Assembly (NCBI GenBank): GCA_021773035.1
Contig: JAJFKU010000016.1
Location: 1 to 64,000, forward strand
Reading direction: 5' to 3'
DNA length: 64,000 bases
From: Woeseiaceae bacterium
GTDB lineage: Bacteria; Pseudomonadota; Gammaproteobacteria; Steroidobacterales; Woeseiaceae
Shown here piece after piece: positions 1-8,304 of this stretch. The number at the start of each line of letters is the position of its first letter. Positions within the stretch are counted from its first letter, which is position 1. The notes under the pieces were generated by a model. It ran no database searches, was not told the origin of the DNA, and saw only the letters and a program-made list of their open reading frames with translations. The translations under genes were made by a program, and so were the position numbers.

Positions 1-2
1 AC

Positions 3-62
3 CGGCGCTTTCTCAACCTGAGTACTGACAGGGCCTACGAGGCCGCTAAGTTGATGAGGTGA
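3..62 (+). CDS. Possible C-terminal end of a truncated gene
   Basis: Frame 3 is open from the window edge and gives 19 residues ending in YEAAKLMR before a TGA. It may be the tail of a plus-strand gene lying to the left. It is too short to assign a family, and an open stretch this short can occur by chance. Nothing else supports it. Confidence 0.2.
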   Translation, partial: RRFLNLSTDRAYEAAKLMR

Positions 63-162
63 AGGCGCGCGGATGTCCATTGGGGCCCGGAGAAATCTAC
101 TCAAATCTCCACACAGAGGCCGGATACATGACTGCAACTGACAGCAGATTATAATAGCGATC

Positions 163-430
163 CCTGACAACCATTCGGTCATACAGGAAATAGTCCACGG
201 GGTCTCCACGCCGGCACGTTGACACAATTTCCTCGCGTCGAGCTTAGCATAGCCGGGAATGGCATCGATCCCGGCCTGCCGTAGCTTATCGACAATCTGA
301 TTTTCGAACTCCCGCTGCTGATCGGGGTCGCTCGAAATGTTCACTATCAACAGTCGTGAGTAGGTCTTCGACTCGCGAGACGGGCCCTCATATCTACGGA
401 GGACGCAGACCGCACTGAAAAGACTACATT
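163..430 (-). pseudogene. Decayed partial copy of the lipoprotein gene at 7424-8047
   Basis: Read on the minus strand this stretch matches the gene at 7424-8047 closely: residues SRESKTYSRLLIV, the block around REFENQI, KLRQAGIDAIP and later DYFLYDRMVV are all recognisable. About 120 bp are missing just after the codons for LDA, and the remainder (EEIVSTCRRGD) is in a different frame, so the copy cannot make the full protein. The part upstream of the SRESK block, near 390-430, still resembles the lipobox region (compare TTTTCAGTGC with TTTCCAGTGC) but has another deletion. Past the MVV codons the similarity stops near 163. Both copies have the same orientation, so they form an imperfect direct repeat bracketing the genes at 532-7413. 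No intact ORF is seen between 63 and 531. Confidence 0.85.
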
Positions 431-531
431 ATCTCAGTTCAACAGGGTTCAGATCGGGTTTTTCCTCTATCAGAAGATGACGGGGGGAAGCTGCGCGCGG
501 ATTCAGGATTCACAGTGTTGATACGGCACTT

Positions 532-1338
532 TCATACGAAGGCCTCGTCAACCACCTCTGGCGCACCGACACGCTCCTGACCGTCGAAGACCGTTCGGTA
601 TTGAAATCGCTCCGGATGATAGTCACAACGTAGAACGTCGATAACGTCGCCTCGTGCGTCGTAAGCACTTCGTTCCAGAGTTAAAACAGGATCGCCAGCC
701 AATGTCCCCAGGAGATCTGCGACATACGTTGAGTCTAGTGCCGTGCAACCGATAACCTGTTCAATACGGTGAATTTCCTGTCCGCTGTTCGTAATCAAAT
801 CATACCTCTGATAATCCAAGAGGTCTCGCTTCGTCACGCCACGTGGGAGATTGCGTGTCCAGCTCTGACAATAAGCGAACGGTCTCCCGCTTTGATCGGA
901 CCTAAGCCGCTTTACAAATAGTACTTTCTCACCGGCCGGCGCCTTCAGTTCGTCGCAAATCCCTGGCGCCGCGACTACTCTTTGCATATCCAGTACGGAG
1001 ACTACGCTGTTTTTGAACACTCCCGACAGGCGATCAAGCACGGAAGTCAACGAATTAGTTCCGTGCTCTAATCCTCCTCGGTAGATAACGATGCTGCCGA
1101 TCGCGCGCTTGCGCTCAATCAGGCCGTCGGCGGCCAGTTTGTCCAGCGCGCGCTTGGTCGTCACTCGGGATACTGAATACGCCTCGGCCAGCTTGGCTTC
1201 GCCGGCTACCCGGTCGCCATACGGAATCTCACCGGAAACAATACGCCTCTTGAGTTGAAGATATATCTGGTAGTAGAGCGGCATCGGGATACTCCGATGA
1301 ACGACATGGCAATTTCCCTTACTTGTGTCGTTGCTCAT
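532..1338 (-). CDS. GntR-family regulator, HutC type with UTRA domain
   Basis: The 268-residue protein has an N-terminal winged helix (about residues 20-85; PLYYQIYLQLKRRI, then SRVTTKRALDKLAADGLIER), the classic GntR DNA-binding pattern. A UTRA-type ligand-binding domain follows (about 100-255), which in this subfamily binds small effectors and weakens operator binding. It is the last gene of the minus-strand module that also holds the alpha/beta hydrolase, TonB receptor and VOC protein, so it probably controls that module, but its effector cannot be read from sequence. The 196-bp gap between it and the hydrolase gene has no ORF and could hold its own promoter. The palindrome at 5691-5717 is a candidate target. 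Family confidence is high; the role is inferred from position. Confidence 0.88.
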   Translation of the reverse strand: MSNDTSKGNCHVVHRSIPMPLYYQIYLQLKRRIVSGEIPYGDRVAGEAKLAEAYSVSRVTTKRALDKLAADGLIERKRAIGSIVIYRGGLEHGTNSLTSVLDRLSGVFKNSVVSVLDMQRVVAAPGICDELKAPAGEKVLFVKRLRSDQSGRPFAYCQSWTRNLPRGVTKRDLLDYQRYDLITNSGQEIHRIEQVIGCTALDSTYVADLLGTLAGDPVLTLERSAYDARGDVIDVLRCDYHPERFQYRTVFDGQERVGAPEVVDEAFV

Positions 1339-1534
1339 TCTAAAGACTGGTCCGGCCGAACCGCTTGCGACCGGCCTCGTGGGTATTGCTGTACAGGTAT
1401 TCCATAGGGCATTGTCATGCTCACAGTTCTATCCCCTGCCTTCTGCCTTCTTGAACATACGTCCGAACTAGCCTGTTATCGTATCCGGATCCTTGGTTTG
1501 TCTTCACGCGGCGCGATTCAGCGCGCCCAATCTT

Positions 1535-2350
1535 TCAAGCATCCGCTTCAGCGCTATCAAGAAATTCAAGCATGATCTGTGCAGCGGCTTCGGCATGCGC
1601 GTGCAACAGTCCGTGTCCCCACGATGGAAGATCCAATCGTTTCCCGTTTTTCATCAATGAATCAGCACGCTTGCTCTGCTCGAAACAATCGTCGTTAGGA
1701 TTCATCACCAATAGCGGATTGCCGATTTCCCCCAGGCGTTTCTTGTAGGTTGGTGCGTAGTTAAATGACGCACGATGACCGTGCTCATAGTTTTCGCCAC
1801 CTTTTAAATTCTCAGAAAGCGAATTGGCAGCCATCTCCAGGGTCATACCCGGCCCGCGGTGAAAGAGAATTCTCTCCCACATCGTACGAAACCGGCTTCC
1901 GCTTTCGTCCAGGGGAATAGGCGAATACTCGTTTGCTAACGCCGCAACTTCTTCCTCAGTAAACACCGGCGCCGATATATTGACTATGCCCAGGGTTTGA
2001 TCCGGTCGCTGATGCGCGGTTTCGACAGCGACCATTGCTCCGGTGTGAATTCCGACAACATGAATCGGCGAGTTCGTCAGAGAATCCGCCACCTCCCACA
2101 CACTGTTCGCATAATCCTCTACTCGCACCTGCGGATATTCCGGAGGGCGATCGGATTCTCCATACCCGGGATAGTCCAATGCAACTGCAAACCGGTCCCT
2201 CGCCAGGAAGGGCAATATCGTCTCGAAGGACTGACTGGACTTCGGACTCATGTGGCAACAGATGATTCCTGGCTTGGTCATCCGCCCTGGAATCACACCG
2301 CGGCAGTGAATCTGGCCATAGCGCCCGTCTAGATAAAACCGTCTCACCAT
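1535..2350 (-). CDS. Alpha/beta-fold hydrolase with atypical nucleophile elbow
   Basis: This 271-residue protein has the alpha/beta-hydrolase layout: an early strand and oxyanion-hole region (IICCHMSPKSSQSFE), the DYPGYGESDRP segment typical of the fold, the elbow VVGIHTGAMVAVE, an acidic residue after strand 7 (NPNDDCF) and a late histidine (SWGHGLLHAH). The elbow reads G-I-H-T-G, so histidine occupies the place normally held by the serine, aspartate or cysteine nucleophile; I checked this against the DNA. There is no signal peptide, so it is probably cytoplasmic. It lies 60 bp downstream of the TonB receptor gene, consistent with acting on a compound that receptor imports. The substrate is unknown, and it may be a divergent hydrolase, a lyase, or a non-hydrolytic member of the fold. 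Confidence 0.85.
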   Translation of the reverse strand: MVRRFYLDGRYGQIHCRGVIPGRMTKPGIICCHMSPKSSQSFETILPFLARDRFAVALDYPGYGESDRPPEYPQVRVEDYANSVWEVADSLTNSPIHVVGIHTGAMVAVETAHQRPDQTLGIVNISAPVFTEEEVAALANEYSPIPLDESGSRFRTMWERILFHRGPGMTLEMAANSLSENLKGGENYEHGHRASFNYAPTYKKRLGEIGNPLLVMNPNDDCFEQSKRADSLMKNGKRLDLPSWGHGLLHAHAEAAAQIMLEFLDSAEADA

Positions 2351-2410
2351 ACCGATCGCATGAATACCGACAGCCTCCTTACCGCCTACTATGTCGCTGA
2401 AGTCTTGCCG

Positions 2411-4609
2411 CTACCGCTTGCCGCCGAAATTGTAGCGGAAACGAGCCTCCCACCGTCCTGGTGCGTTGTAATACAAGTCTCCGGAACCGAATGTCGATTG
2501 CACATACCGTTCGTTATCGCAGTTCGCACATTCAATAACCGCACTCCACACTCCACTATCCGCGGTCAACTCAGCACCGACATTAAAGAGCTGATAGTCG
2601 CCCGAAGGCGCCCGGTTTCTGGAGGTCGTGATGTGATCAGGCGTTGCGCTGAAATTAGCGCGCAGTTGTAAAGTGGAACTCAGGGCAGCAATAGGAATAT
2701 CGTATGCGCCGCCTAAAGAGATTGACCATTCGGGCGATCGCTTCACATCTGCGATATTGCAATCGGCGTCAAACGCGCCAAAGGATGCGTTCGGCACCGT
2801 GCAAGCGGCAAGTTCCGCGGCATCAGGTTTGTATTCGGCGTCTTGAATGCCACCGGCAAGGAAGAAATTAAAGCGCTCGGTCGGTTGATAGAAAAGCTCG
2901 ATTTCCAGCCCGACGTTTTCCATTTCGCCGGCGTTACCAATCAAGAAAGTACCGCCGCCGGTCGAGGTGTTGATCTGAAGATCCTCAATTTGCAGGAGAA
3001 ATGCCGTCGCATTGAATCTCAGGTTCTCAGTCGGTTGCAGTTTGGTACCTAGTTCATACGACCAAGCGGTTTCTGACTCGAATGGCAATAGGCCCGCTGC
3101 AGTATTGCCTCTCGCGTTCCAACCGCCGGTTCGAAAACCACGAGTGGCTGAACCGAACGCCATTACGTTCTCAGATGGCTTGTACTGCAATGCAAAACGC
3201 GGTGTAACGACATCCTCATCGAGGGTTCGCGGTATGCCTAAGGTATCAAGATTGGCGCTGGTCAGGTCCGTAATGTCGCCGACCGGGCGATTATCTGAAA
3301 CGTCAAACTCCTTCTCTTCACTGGTGAGACGAACGCCAACTGTAGCGGTCCATTGATCGGACAACGCGAAGTCGCCTTGGGCGTAGACAGCCATGTTTTC
3401 AGTCGTATTCTTGATGATGCGGTCACGTGACGGAGTCGCCGATGCAAAGTGCGCCGCCACGTCGGTCGTATTGTCTTCATCGAGGTAAAACAAACCTGCA
3501 ACCAGACCAAACCGGTCGTCAAGGAACGAGTTGACCCACTTAAGCTCGACGGAGAGTTGATCATAGTCGCCAACGTTGTCGATAATAAAGACGTCCTCCG
3601 GGCTATTCGGCAAGAACGCGCCGAAATCGGGGAGTGGGAAATTGACCAGGAAATCCTGGTCCAGCTGACGACTGCCTACGATCAGGTTGAAGTCACCTAT
3701 GTCCGTCTCCCAACCCAGGTTTGACGTGAAATTTGTCGACTCCGCTGAGTTTCCATAGGGAGCCTTCGATACCGCACCGGGGTAAACCGCACCGAGCCCT
3801 TGTGACAATATTGACGTGGACACCACATCATCACCAACCAGGGTGCCGGTTATGTTGGTCTGGGAATCGTCAATGTAGTCAGCTGTTAGATACCAGCTCA
3901 CGCGATCACTAATGTCCAGCAGCAAAGCACCGCGAACTCCTGTCGCATCTTTGTCATTGACGTCCTGACCAGTGACGTTGTTTTCAGCCCAACCGTCGTC
4001 TTCGATAATAAATGCGCTGAGCAATGCGCTGGCGTTTTCGTTAATCGGCAGGTTTACCGAGCCGCGAACGCTACGCCGATCAAACCGCCCGAAGCCGGCT
4101 TCAACTGATCCACCGAACTCTTTAGACGGTTTCGCCATAATGATATTGACGGCTCCGCCGGTATTATTCTTGCCGAAGAGCGTTCCCTGAGGCCCGCGAA
4201 GTACTTCAATTCGCTCGACGTCGAAAAAGCTGAAGTTGTTGGCGTTTTGCCGGGATACGAAGACTTCATCGACATACGTTCCGACGGCGGGATCAAAAGT
4301 CGGAAACGACTCATCCTGACCCTGACCGCGAAGATAGTACATCGTTGCGGAGCCCAGCGCTGTGTTGTTACCACCTTGCAAATTGGGAATCAGGTCGACG
4401 AGGTCAACTGCGCTTTTGATCTGAAGATCCTCAAGCGTATCGGGCGTAAACGCCGACACGGTGAGCGGTACATCGTTGATGTCCTGGGCGCGCCGTTGAG
4501 CGGTTACCACTATTTCTTCGAGCCCCTGCCCGATCGCATAATCCGGTAGCGCTGCTAGAACGCTCGCGACTGCTAAGGCGGCATAAAGACTTCTTGTAGT
4601 GGTGCTCAT
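2411..4609 (-). CDS. TonB-dependent outer-membrane receptor
   Basis: The 732-residue protein starts with a signal peptide (SLYAALAVASVLAALPDYAIG), followed by a TonB-box-like EEIVVTAQRR and a plug domain with the conserved RIEVLRGPQGTLFGKN segment. The remaining 500-odd residues are a beta-barrel ending in an aromatic-rich strand (ARFRYNF). Such receptors import large or scarce substrates across the outer membrane using energy passed by TonB-ExbB-ExbD. The plug resembles the branch common in aromatic- and steroid-degrading proteobacteria, but the substrate cannot be assigned. It sits between the VOC gene (33 bp upstream) and the alpha/beta hydrolase gene, probably in one transcript. It is the only TonB-dependent receptor in the window. 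Confidence 0.95.
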   Translation of the reverse strand: MSTTTRSLYAALAVASVLAALPDYAIGQGLEEIVVTAQRRAQDINDVPLTVSAFTPDTLEDLQIKSAVDLVDLIPNLQGGNNTALGSATMYYLRGQGQDESFPTFDPAVGTYVDEVFVSRQNANNFSFFDVERIEVLRGPQGTLFGKNNTGGAVNIIMAKPSKEFGGSVEAGFGRFDRRSVRGSVNLPINENASALLSAFIIEDDGWAENNVTGQDVNDKDATGVRGALLLDISDRVSWYLTADYIDDSQTNITGTLVGDDVVSTSILSQGLGAVYPGAVSKAPYGNSAESTNFTSNLGWETDIGDFNLIVGSRQLDQDFLVNFPLPDFGAFLPNSPEDVFIIDNVGDYDQLSVELKWVNSFLDDRFGLVAGLFYLDEDNTTDVAAHFASATPSRDRIIKNTTENMAVYAQGDFALSDQWTATVGVRLTSEEKEFDVSDNRPVGDITDLTSANLDTLGIPRTLDEDVVTPRFALQYKPSENVMAFGSATRGFRTGGWNARGNTAAGLLPFESETAWSYELGTKLQPTENLRFNATAFLLQIEDLQINTSTGGGTFLIGNAGEMENVGLEIELFYQPTERFNFFLAGGIQDAEYKPDAAELAACTVPNASFGAFDADCNIADVKRSPEWSISLGGAYDIPIAALSSTLQLRANFSATPDHITTSRNRAPSGDYQLFNVGAELTADSGVWSAVIECANCDNERYVQSTFGSGDLYYNAPGRWEARFRYNFGGKR

Positions 4610-4642
4610 GATCTACTCCCCATTTATGAACGGATCAAATAT

Positions 4643-5590
4643 CTAGTTGGCAATCGGTTGAATAACATGATGGACGACACCGTGCGGCCCCTCTATAAGG
4701 CACGACCTGATCTCGCCGTACGGCGGGTAAGAAACCCTGTCTGAACGGGCGAACACCACGGTGCCTGCGCGATCTGCAGCCGCAATGATGGCTTGAAGGT
4801 CATCGACAAGCAGCTCAACACCGACCAGCCCACGCATCGGCGGTCGTGATCGGCCTGCCAGTGATACGGCTCCGTTTATCGATGGGCCATAATCGATAAT
4901 TCCGAGATAAGGTGCCCGCAGGTCGGTGCCGATATTGGTCGCCGACAGGCTCAATGGCTCGTCTGCGCCAACCATCGCGTCGAAGCTTGCGTTTGTGAAT
5001 TCATAGCGATGCAGAGGAACGAAGCCGAAAATACTCTCATAGAAATCAAGCACGGCGGCAACGTCGCTAACCGGAGCCGAAATACTCTGTGGTTCGCTGA
5101 ACTGGTGATCTCGAGCCGTTACAAAATCCGAGAAAAAGTCGGCGGGGCCCGAAATGATGGCACACACAATATTATCCGGACGCCAAAAATGTGCTTCCCG
5201 AAATTCCCCTTCAGGGAGCGTGTACCGGGCGATGTCATCCTTGGGCGTATAACCCGCGTTGGTCAGCGTTTTGACAGATTCGTCAAAGTTGGGTGCATAA
5301 AAATCTATGACTTTGAGTGCGTCGAGGTCGGTCCCTCGATCCGCCGCACGAACAGTCTCATCGTGGGGTGGATCAATACACCACAGTCGAACACCAAAAT
5401 CTGTCGGCGTGCGCTGATAAAACATGGTCGCCATAGCGTGCTTATCCAGGCCCAACAAACTGCTTGTTTGGCCTGCGGATAACTGAGTCACTGCCGTTGG
5501 GTGCATCGAGAATGTCTCACCGAAAAAACGTTGGTGATCACGCAAATTTTGTACCGACAAAATCGGCCCGCGTATTCGGACGTTGGGCAT
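4643..5590 (-). CDS. Two-domain VOC (glyoxalase/dioxygenase-fold) protein
   Basis: I start it at the ATG encoding MPNVRIRG, about ten bases after AAGGGG, rather than at the longer ORF in the track; this gives 315 residues. Two vicinal-oxygen-chelate modules are visible: residues about 5-125 (RIRGPILSVQNLRDHQRFFGE) and about 150-310 (SISAPVSDVAAVLDFYESIFGF), the second ending in a typical GPHGVVHHVIQ strand. The histidine that usually begins module two in extradiol dioxygenases and glyoxalases (HxxxxVxD) is replaced by serine, so a standard metal site is doubtful. It is the first gene before the TonB receptor, so it likely acts on, or binds, the imported compound or a product of it. The palindrome at 5691-5717 lies about 100 bp upstream. 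Confidence 0.8.
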   Translation of the reverse strand: MPNVRIRGPILSVQNLRDHQRFFGETFSMHPTAVTQLSAGQTSSLLGLDKHAMATMFYQRTPTDFGVRLWCIDPPHDETVRAADRGTDLDALKVIDFYAPNFDESVKTLTNAGYTPKDDIARYTLPEGEFREAHFWRPDNIVCAIISGPADFFSDFVTARDHQFSEPQSISAPVSDVAAVLDFYESIFGFVPLHRYEFTNASFDAMVGADEPLSLSATNIGTDLRAPYLGIIDYGPSINGAVSLAGRSRPPMRGLVGVELLVDDLQAIIAAADRAGTVVFARSDRVSYPPYGEIRSCLIEGPHGVVHHVIQPIAN

Positions 5591-5690
5591 TACGGATTCG
5601 GTCCCCTTAATGCGACAGATGGCGATCAACGCCTGAATGAGCCCGACTATGTTTACAATCCGGGGGGGCTCGCCAACGACCGGGACGCCC

Positions 5691-5717
5691 TATCCTACAA
5701 CCAATGGTTGTAGGATA
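5691..5717. promoter_or_regulatory. 27-bp perfect palindrome, candidate operator
   Basis: The arms TATCCTACAACCA and TGGTTGTAGGATA are exact reverse complements around one central base. The site lies 12 bp past the stop codon of the LysR gene and about 100 bp upstream of the VOC gene start. No T-run follows on either strand, so it does not look like an intrinsic terminator. A regulator-binding site, for the GntR or LysR protein nearby, is the simplest reading. No second copy was found near the GntR gene. Confidence 0.6.
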
Positions 5718-5729
5718 GGCGGGCCGTGC

Positions 5730-6695
5730 TTAAGCAGGGTAGTATTTTTCGCAGATGTCTATGACAACGTCCCGGAGTACCTTGGCCGCCGGTTGTAGCT
5801 GCGCGCCTCGACGCGTGGCCACCAACGCCGGTCGATTCAGTGGTAACTCCTCCAGGCGATAGGCACTGTAAAGCCCCGCCTTCAATTCCGGGGCGACCAG
5901 TTCCTCTGACATAAGGCAGGCATAGTCGCCACGTATCAGCATTGATTTGGCCAAACTCAAGGAATCCAGATCAATGACATCAGCGGGAGGCTCGATACCG
6001 TGACTCGAAAAGGCCGCACAAATCGCATGCCATCGATCGGGCAATGATAAAGCCACTAGCCACGTGCACTCGCTCAAGTCCTGCAAACCCACAGATCCTC
6101 TCTTGACCAGAGGATGCTCCGTGCGCAGCACAACAGCGTCGTGCTCAACGTACAAGGTTCGGGTCTCAATGGCGGGGTCAGGTCTTAACTCAGTCGGTGG
6201 AGCGCTGACGACAAGGTCCAGCTCTCCTCTGGCCAGGCGCGGATAAAGGGACGCGGATGTGCCACCGACAATTTGCAGCCCAACTCCCGGGCGTTCACTT
6301 CGAAAACGCGAAATCGCATCGGGACCAATTCGAGGAAAAAACGACCAGCCAATACCAACCTGAACAAACCCTGCCGTTGATCCACGCATTGCACTCAGTT
6401 CCGCCATTGCCAGACGCGACTCTGACGTAATGATCTTTGCCCGCTTCGCAAGTGTGTGCGCGTAAATGGTCGGTTCCGCGCCGTGTGGCGTTCGTTCGAA
6501 CAGCGGCAAACCAAGTTGATGCTCAAGTTTCGCGACCGCTTTGCTGACCGCCTGCTGCGTGACGTGGCCCGCCTCGGCGGCGAGTCCGAAGTTTCCATGT
6601 TCGTAGACCCCAAGAAAGTGCTGTAGCTTCTGCGGATCTACAGCCCGTGACACGAACCGTTCGTGGCGTATGTCGGATTTCGGTTTCTTTACCAT
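5730..6695 (-). CDS. LysR-family transcriptional regulator
   Basis: The 321-residue protein has the LysR winged helix at about residues 19-80 (LQHFLGVYEHGNFGLAAE, then AVSKAVAKLEHQLGLPLFERT) and a periplasmic-binding-protein-like effector domain after residue 110. LysR proteins usually activate a nearby operon in response to a pathway compound. The likely target is the VOC-TonB receptor-hydrolase set downstream on the same strand. The start at MVKKPKSD leaves a short basic leader before the helix; a slightly later start is possible. The effector is not predictable. Confidence 0.92.
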   Translation of the reverse strand: MVKKPKSDIRHERFVSRAVDPQKLQHFLGVYEHGNFGLAAEAGHVTQQAVSKAVAKLEHQLGLPLFERTPHGAEPTIYAHTLAKRAKIITSESRLAMAELSAMRGSTAGFVQVGIGWSFFPRIGPDAISRFRSERPGVGLQIVGGTSASLYPRLARGELDLVVSAPPTELRPDPAIETRTLYVEHDAVVLRTEHPLVKRGSVGLQDLSECTWLVALSLPDRWHAICAAFSSHGIEPPADVIDLDSLSLAKSMLIRGDYACLMSEELVAPELKAGLYSAYRLEELPLNRPALVATRRGAQLQPAAKVLRDVVIDICEKYYPA

Positions 6696-6727
6696 GCTGC
6701 CAATACTACCGCCTGAGAAACATCAAT

Positions 6728-6901
6728 ATGGAGAGTAGTTTAGTCCAAAGCTCACTATATTATGACGCGCCAGGAGAATATGCCGGTCTCGATATCGTAC
6801 TCGACGAACCGATTACTCTTGAGGTGCCGGACGGGTTCTTCATTGAAGACCAGGGACGACTGGCCGGCGGCGGCGCCATTACAGAGGTCGTGGCTAAGTA
6901 A
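6728..6901 (+). CDS. Short ORF resembling the C-terminal end of an EF-Tu domain III protein, probably truncated
   Basis: From the ATG at 6728 the ORF encodes 57 residues, and its second half (EPITLEVPDGFFIEDQGRLA, then GGGAITEVV) resembles the last strands of EF-Tu domain III, where the family reads roughly [24 protein letters not shown]. Small stand-alone proteins with this barrel exist but are nearly twice as long, so the N-terminal half appears to be missing. The ORF begins 32 bp from the divergent LysR start and has no convincing ribosome binding site. It may be a remnant cut by arrival of the upstream module. Homology is by eye only. Confidence 0.45.
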   Translation: MESSLVQSSLYYDAPGEYAGLDIVLDEPITLEVPDGFFIEDQGRLAGGGAITEVVAK

Positions 6902-7023
6902 TATCCCGGCGCCTGCGATGACAACGCCTTCGCAGCCTAAGTACTTCTCCGCATTGCAGATATACGCCGGTAGCGTAATTAGTAGACTGTGATTCGATAG
7001 CAATGCAAGGAGTGAACAGAGTG

Positions 7024-7413
7024 ATGGAGTTCGAACTGAACCGCGACACCGTTCGATTTATTGTCGACAAGGCACATGAATTTCACGGCAAAGACGACGT
7101 GAGTTTTGAGGAAGAACCCGAAGTAGCCGACGAGTTCTGGTCCGGTCAGGTAACAGCAGATTTTAGTGGCGATCCCTACTATCAGGAACTCAAGACCACG
7201 ATAGATGATCTGGAACCGGACCAGCAGGTTTCACTGGTCGCACTGATGTGGCTCGGCCGTGGCGATTTTTCGATGCATGAATGGCCCGAAGCATTAAAAA
7301 ACGCGGGAGAAAGCTGGACCGCCCATACAGCCGACTATCTGATTGGCACATCACTGCTTGCAGACTATCTCGAAGAGGGTTTGCAGCAATTTCAGGTAGC
7401 GCAATCGGAATAG
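7024..7413 (+). CDS. DUF3775-like protein
   Basis: AAGGAG at 7007-7012 lies after the first ATG of the track ORF, so translation most likely begins at GTG 7021 or ATG 7024, giving about 130 residues. The C-terminal half (DPYYQELKTTIDDLEPDQQV, SLVALMWLGRGDF, ADYLIGTSLLADYLEEGL) matches my memory of the DUF3775 family, a small cytoplasmic protein of unknown role in proteobacteria. No signal peptide or membrane segment is present and the protein is acidic. It appears monocistronic and converges with the lipoprotein gene 10 bp downstream. Confidence 0.75.
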   Translation: MEFELNRDTVRFIVDKAHEFHGKDDVSFEEEPEVADEFWSGQVTADFSGDPYYQELKTTIDDLEPDQQVSLVALMWLGRGDFSMHEWPEALKNAGESWTAHTADYLIGTSLLADYLEEGLQQFQVAQSE

Positions 7414-7423
7414 GCGCCGGAAG

Positions 7424-8047
7424 CTAGCCTATCAACTCATCAAAACGTAGTTGGCGTATGATCGTATCGGCCTCCTGCTGCAATACCTCCGACATACTCG
7501 CTTTATCAAAGCAGGTCGACCGGATGGTCCAAACGCGTTCCTGGCTATCCGCGTCATAGAGGTTACTGATCACAATCACCGTATGCGCGAACTTGACCGA
7601 ATCCGGCTCCTTGACAACCATTCGGTCATACAGGAAATAGTCCACGGGGTCTCCGCGCCGGCACGTTGATACAATTTCTTCACGTCCGCCTGCCTTGTCG
7701 GCTTTGGTATCAACACTCGCGATGTGCGTGACGAGAATCCCGTCCGCGCCAAGCTCCTTGCTGACCTTGTCGATTTCGGCCTGCCGCAATCCATTGCTCG
7801 CGTCGAGCTGAGCATAACTAGGAATTGCATCGATCCCGGCCTGCCGTAGCTTATCGGCAATCTGATTTTCAAACTCCCGCTGCTGATTGGGGTCGCTCGA
7901 AATGTCCACTATCAACAATCTTGAATATGTCTTCGACTCGCGAGACGGGTCCTCATACAGCTTCACGACCTCACTCTGTGGCGCACAGGCACTGGAAAAC
8001 AAGCCAAGGATTACCGCTACGACGGCCGTTCGATTTAGATGGGACAT
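7424..8047 (-). CDS. Lipoprotein of unknown function (intact copy of the 163-430 pseudogene)
   Basis: The 207-residue protein has a lipoprotein signal (VILGLFSSAC, cysteine 21) and then an alpha/beta region with SRLLIVDISSDPNQQREFE, ADGILVTHIASVD and a late VWTIRSTCFD. The alternation of strands with conserved VTHI and VIVISNLYD resembles periplasmic lipoproteins that bind or order other envelope components, but I cannot name a family with confidence. The start is supported by AGGAG ten to eleven bases upstream. It is the last gene of the run that begins with the sulfide:quinone oxidoreductase. A decayed second copy lies at the left window edge. Confidence 0.8.
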   Translation of the reverse strand: MSHLNRTAVVAVILGLFSSACAPQSEVVKLYEDPSRESKTYSRLLIVDISSDPNQQREFENQIADKLRQAGIDAIPSYAQLDASNGLRQAEIDKVSKELGADGILVTHIASVDTKADKAGGREEIVSTCRRGDPVDYFLYDRMVVKEPDSVKFAHTVIVISNLYDADSQERVWTIRSTCFDKASMSEVLQQEADTIIRQLRFDELIG

Positions 8048-8076
8048 GGTCTTTGTGCTCCTGGTTATCAGATTCT

Positions 8077-8289
8077 TCAGCCTTGAAGTGCCCGCTCGCG
8101 CTCGCTCTTGATACCCAGTTTGTGCATGAGCATGGCGGCGGGACAGAAACCGGTAAACGCGCTCTGAAAAAGATTTGCACCGACGAATGCCGTCAGCCAG
8201 ACGAAGTTCGGATGAACGTAGTACGTTAGTGCAAGTGAGAGTAAAACCATAAACCCTGCGAAGGCCATAATTGAACGTTCAAGTGACAT
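8077..8289 (-). CDS. DUF2892 / YgaP-type small inner-membrane protein
   Basis: The 70-residue protein begins MSLERSIMAFAGFMVLLSLA and has two hydrophobic segments (about 8-26 and 29-50) and the FTGFCPAAMLMHKLG signature of the DUF2892 family, which forms the membrane part of the YgaP rhodanese. Here it is a stand-alone membrane protein without rhodanese. The family often accompanies sulfide and sulfane-sulfur genes, consistent with the sulfide:quinone oxidoreductase upstream in the same strand run. AGGAG lies about seven bases before the ATG. It follows the outer-membrane barrel gene by 15 bp. Confidence 0.9.
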   Translation of the reverse strand: MSLERSIMAFAGFMVLLSLALTYYVHPNFVWLTAFVGANLFQSAFTGFCPAAMLMHKLGIKSERERALQG

Positions 8290-8304
8290 GATGCTGCTCC
8301 TGCT

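Noticed and set aside
4643-5590. Classic extradiol ring-cleavage dioxygenase
   Set aside because: The expected first metal-ligand histidine of module two is missing, so I kept the broader VOC call.
5691-5717. Intrinsic terminator for the LysR gene
   Set aside because: No T-run follows the palindrome on either strand.
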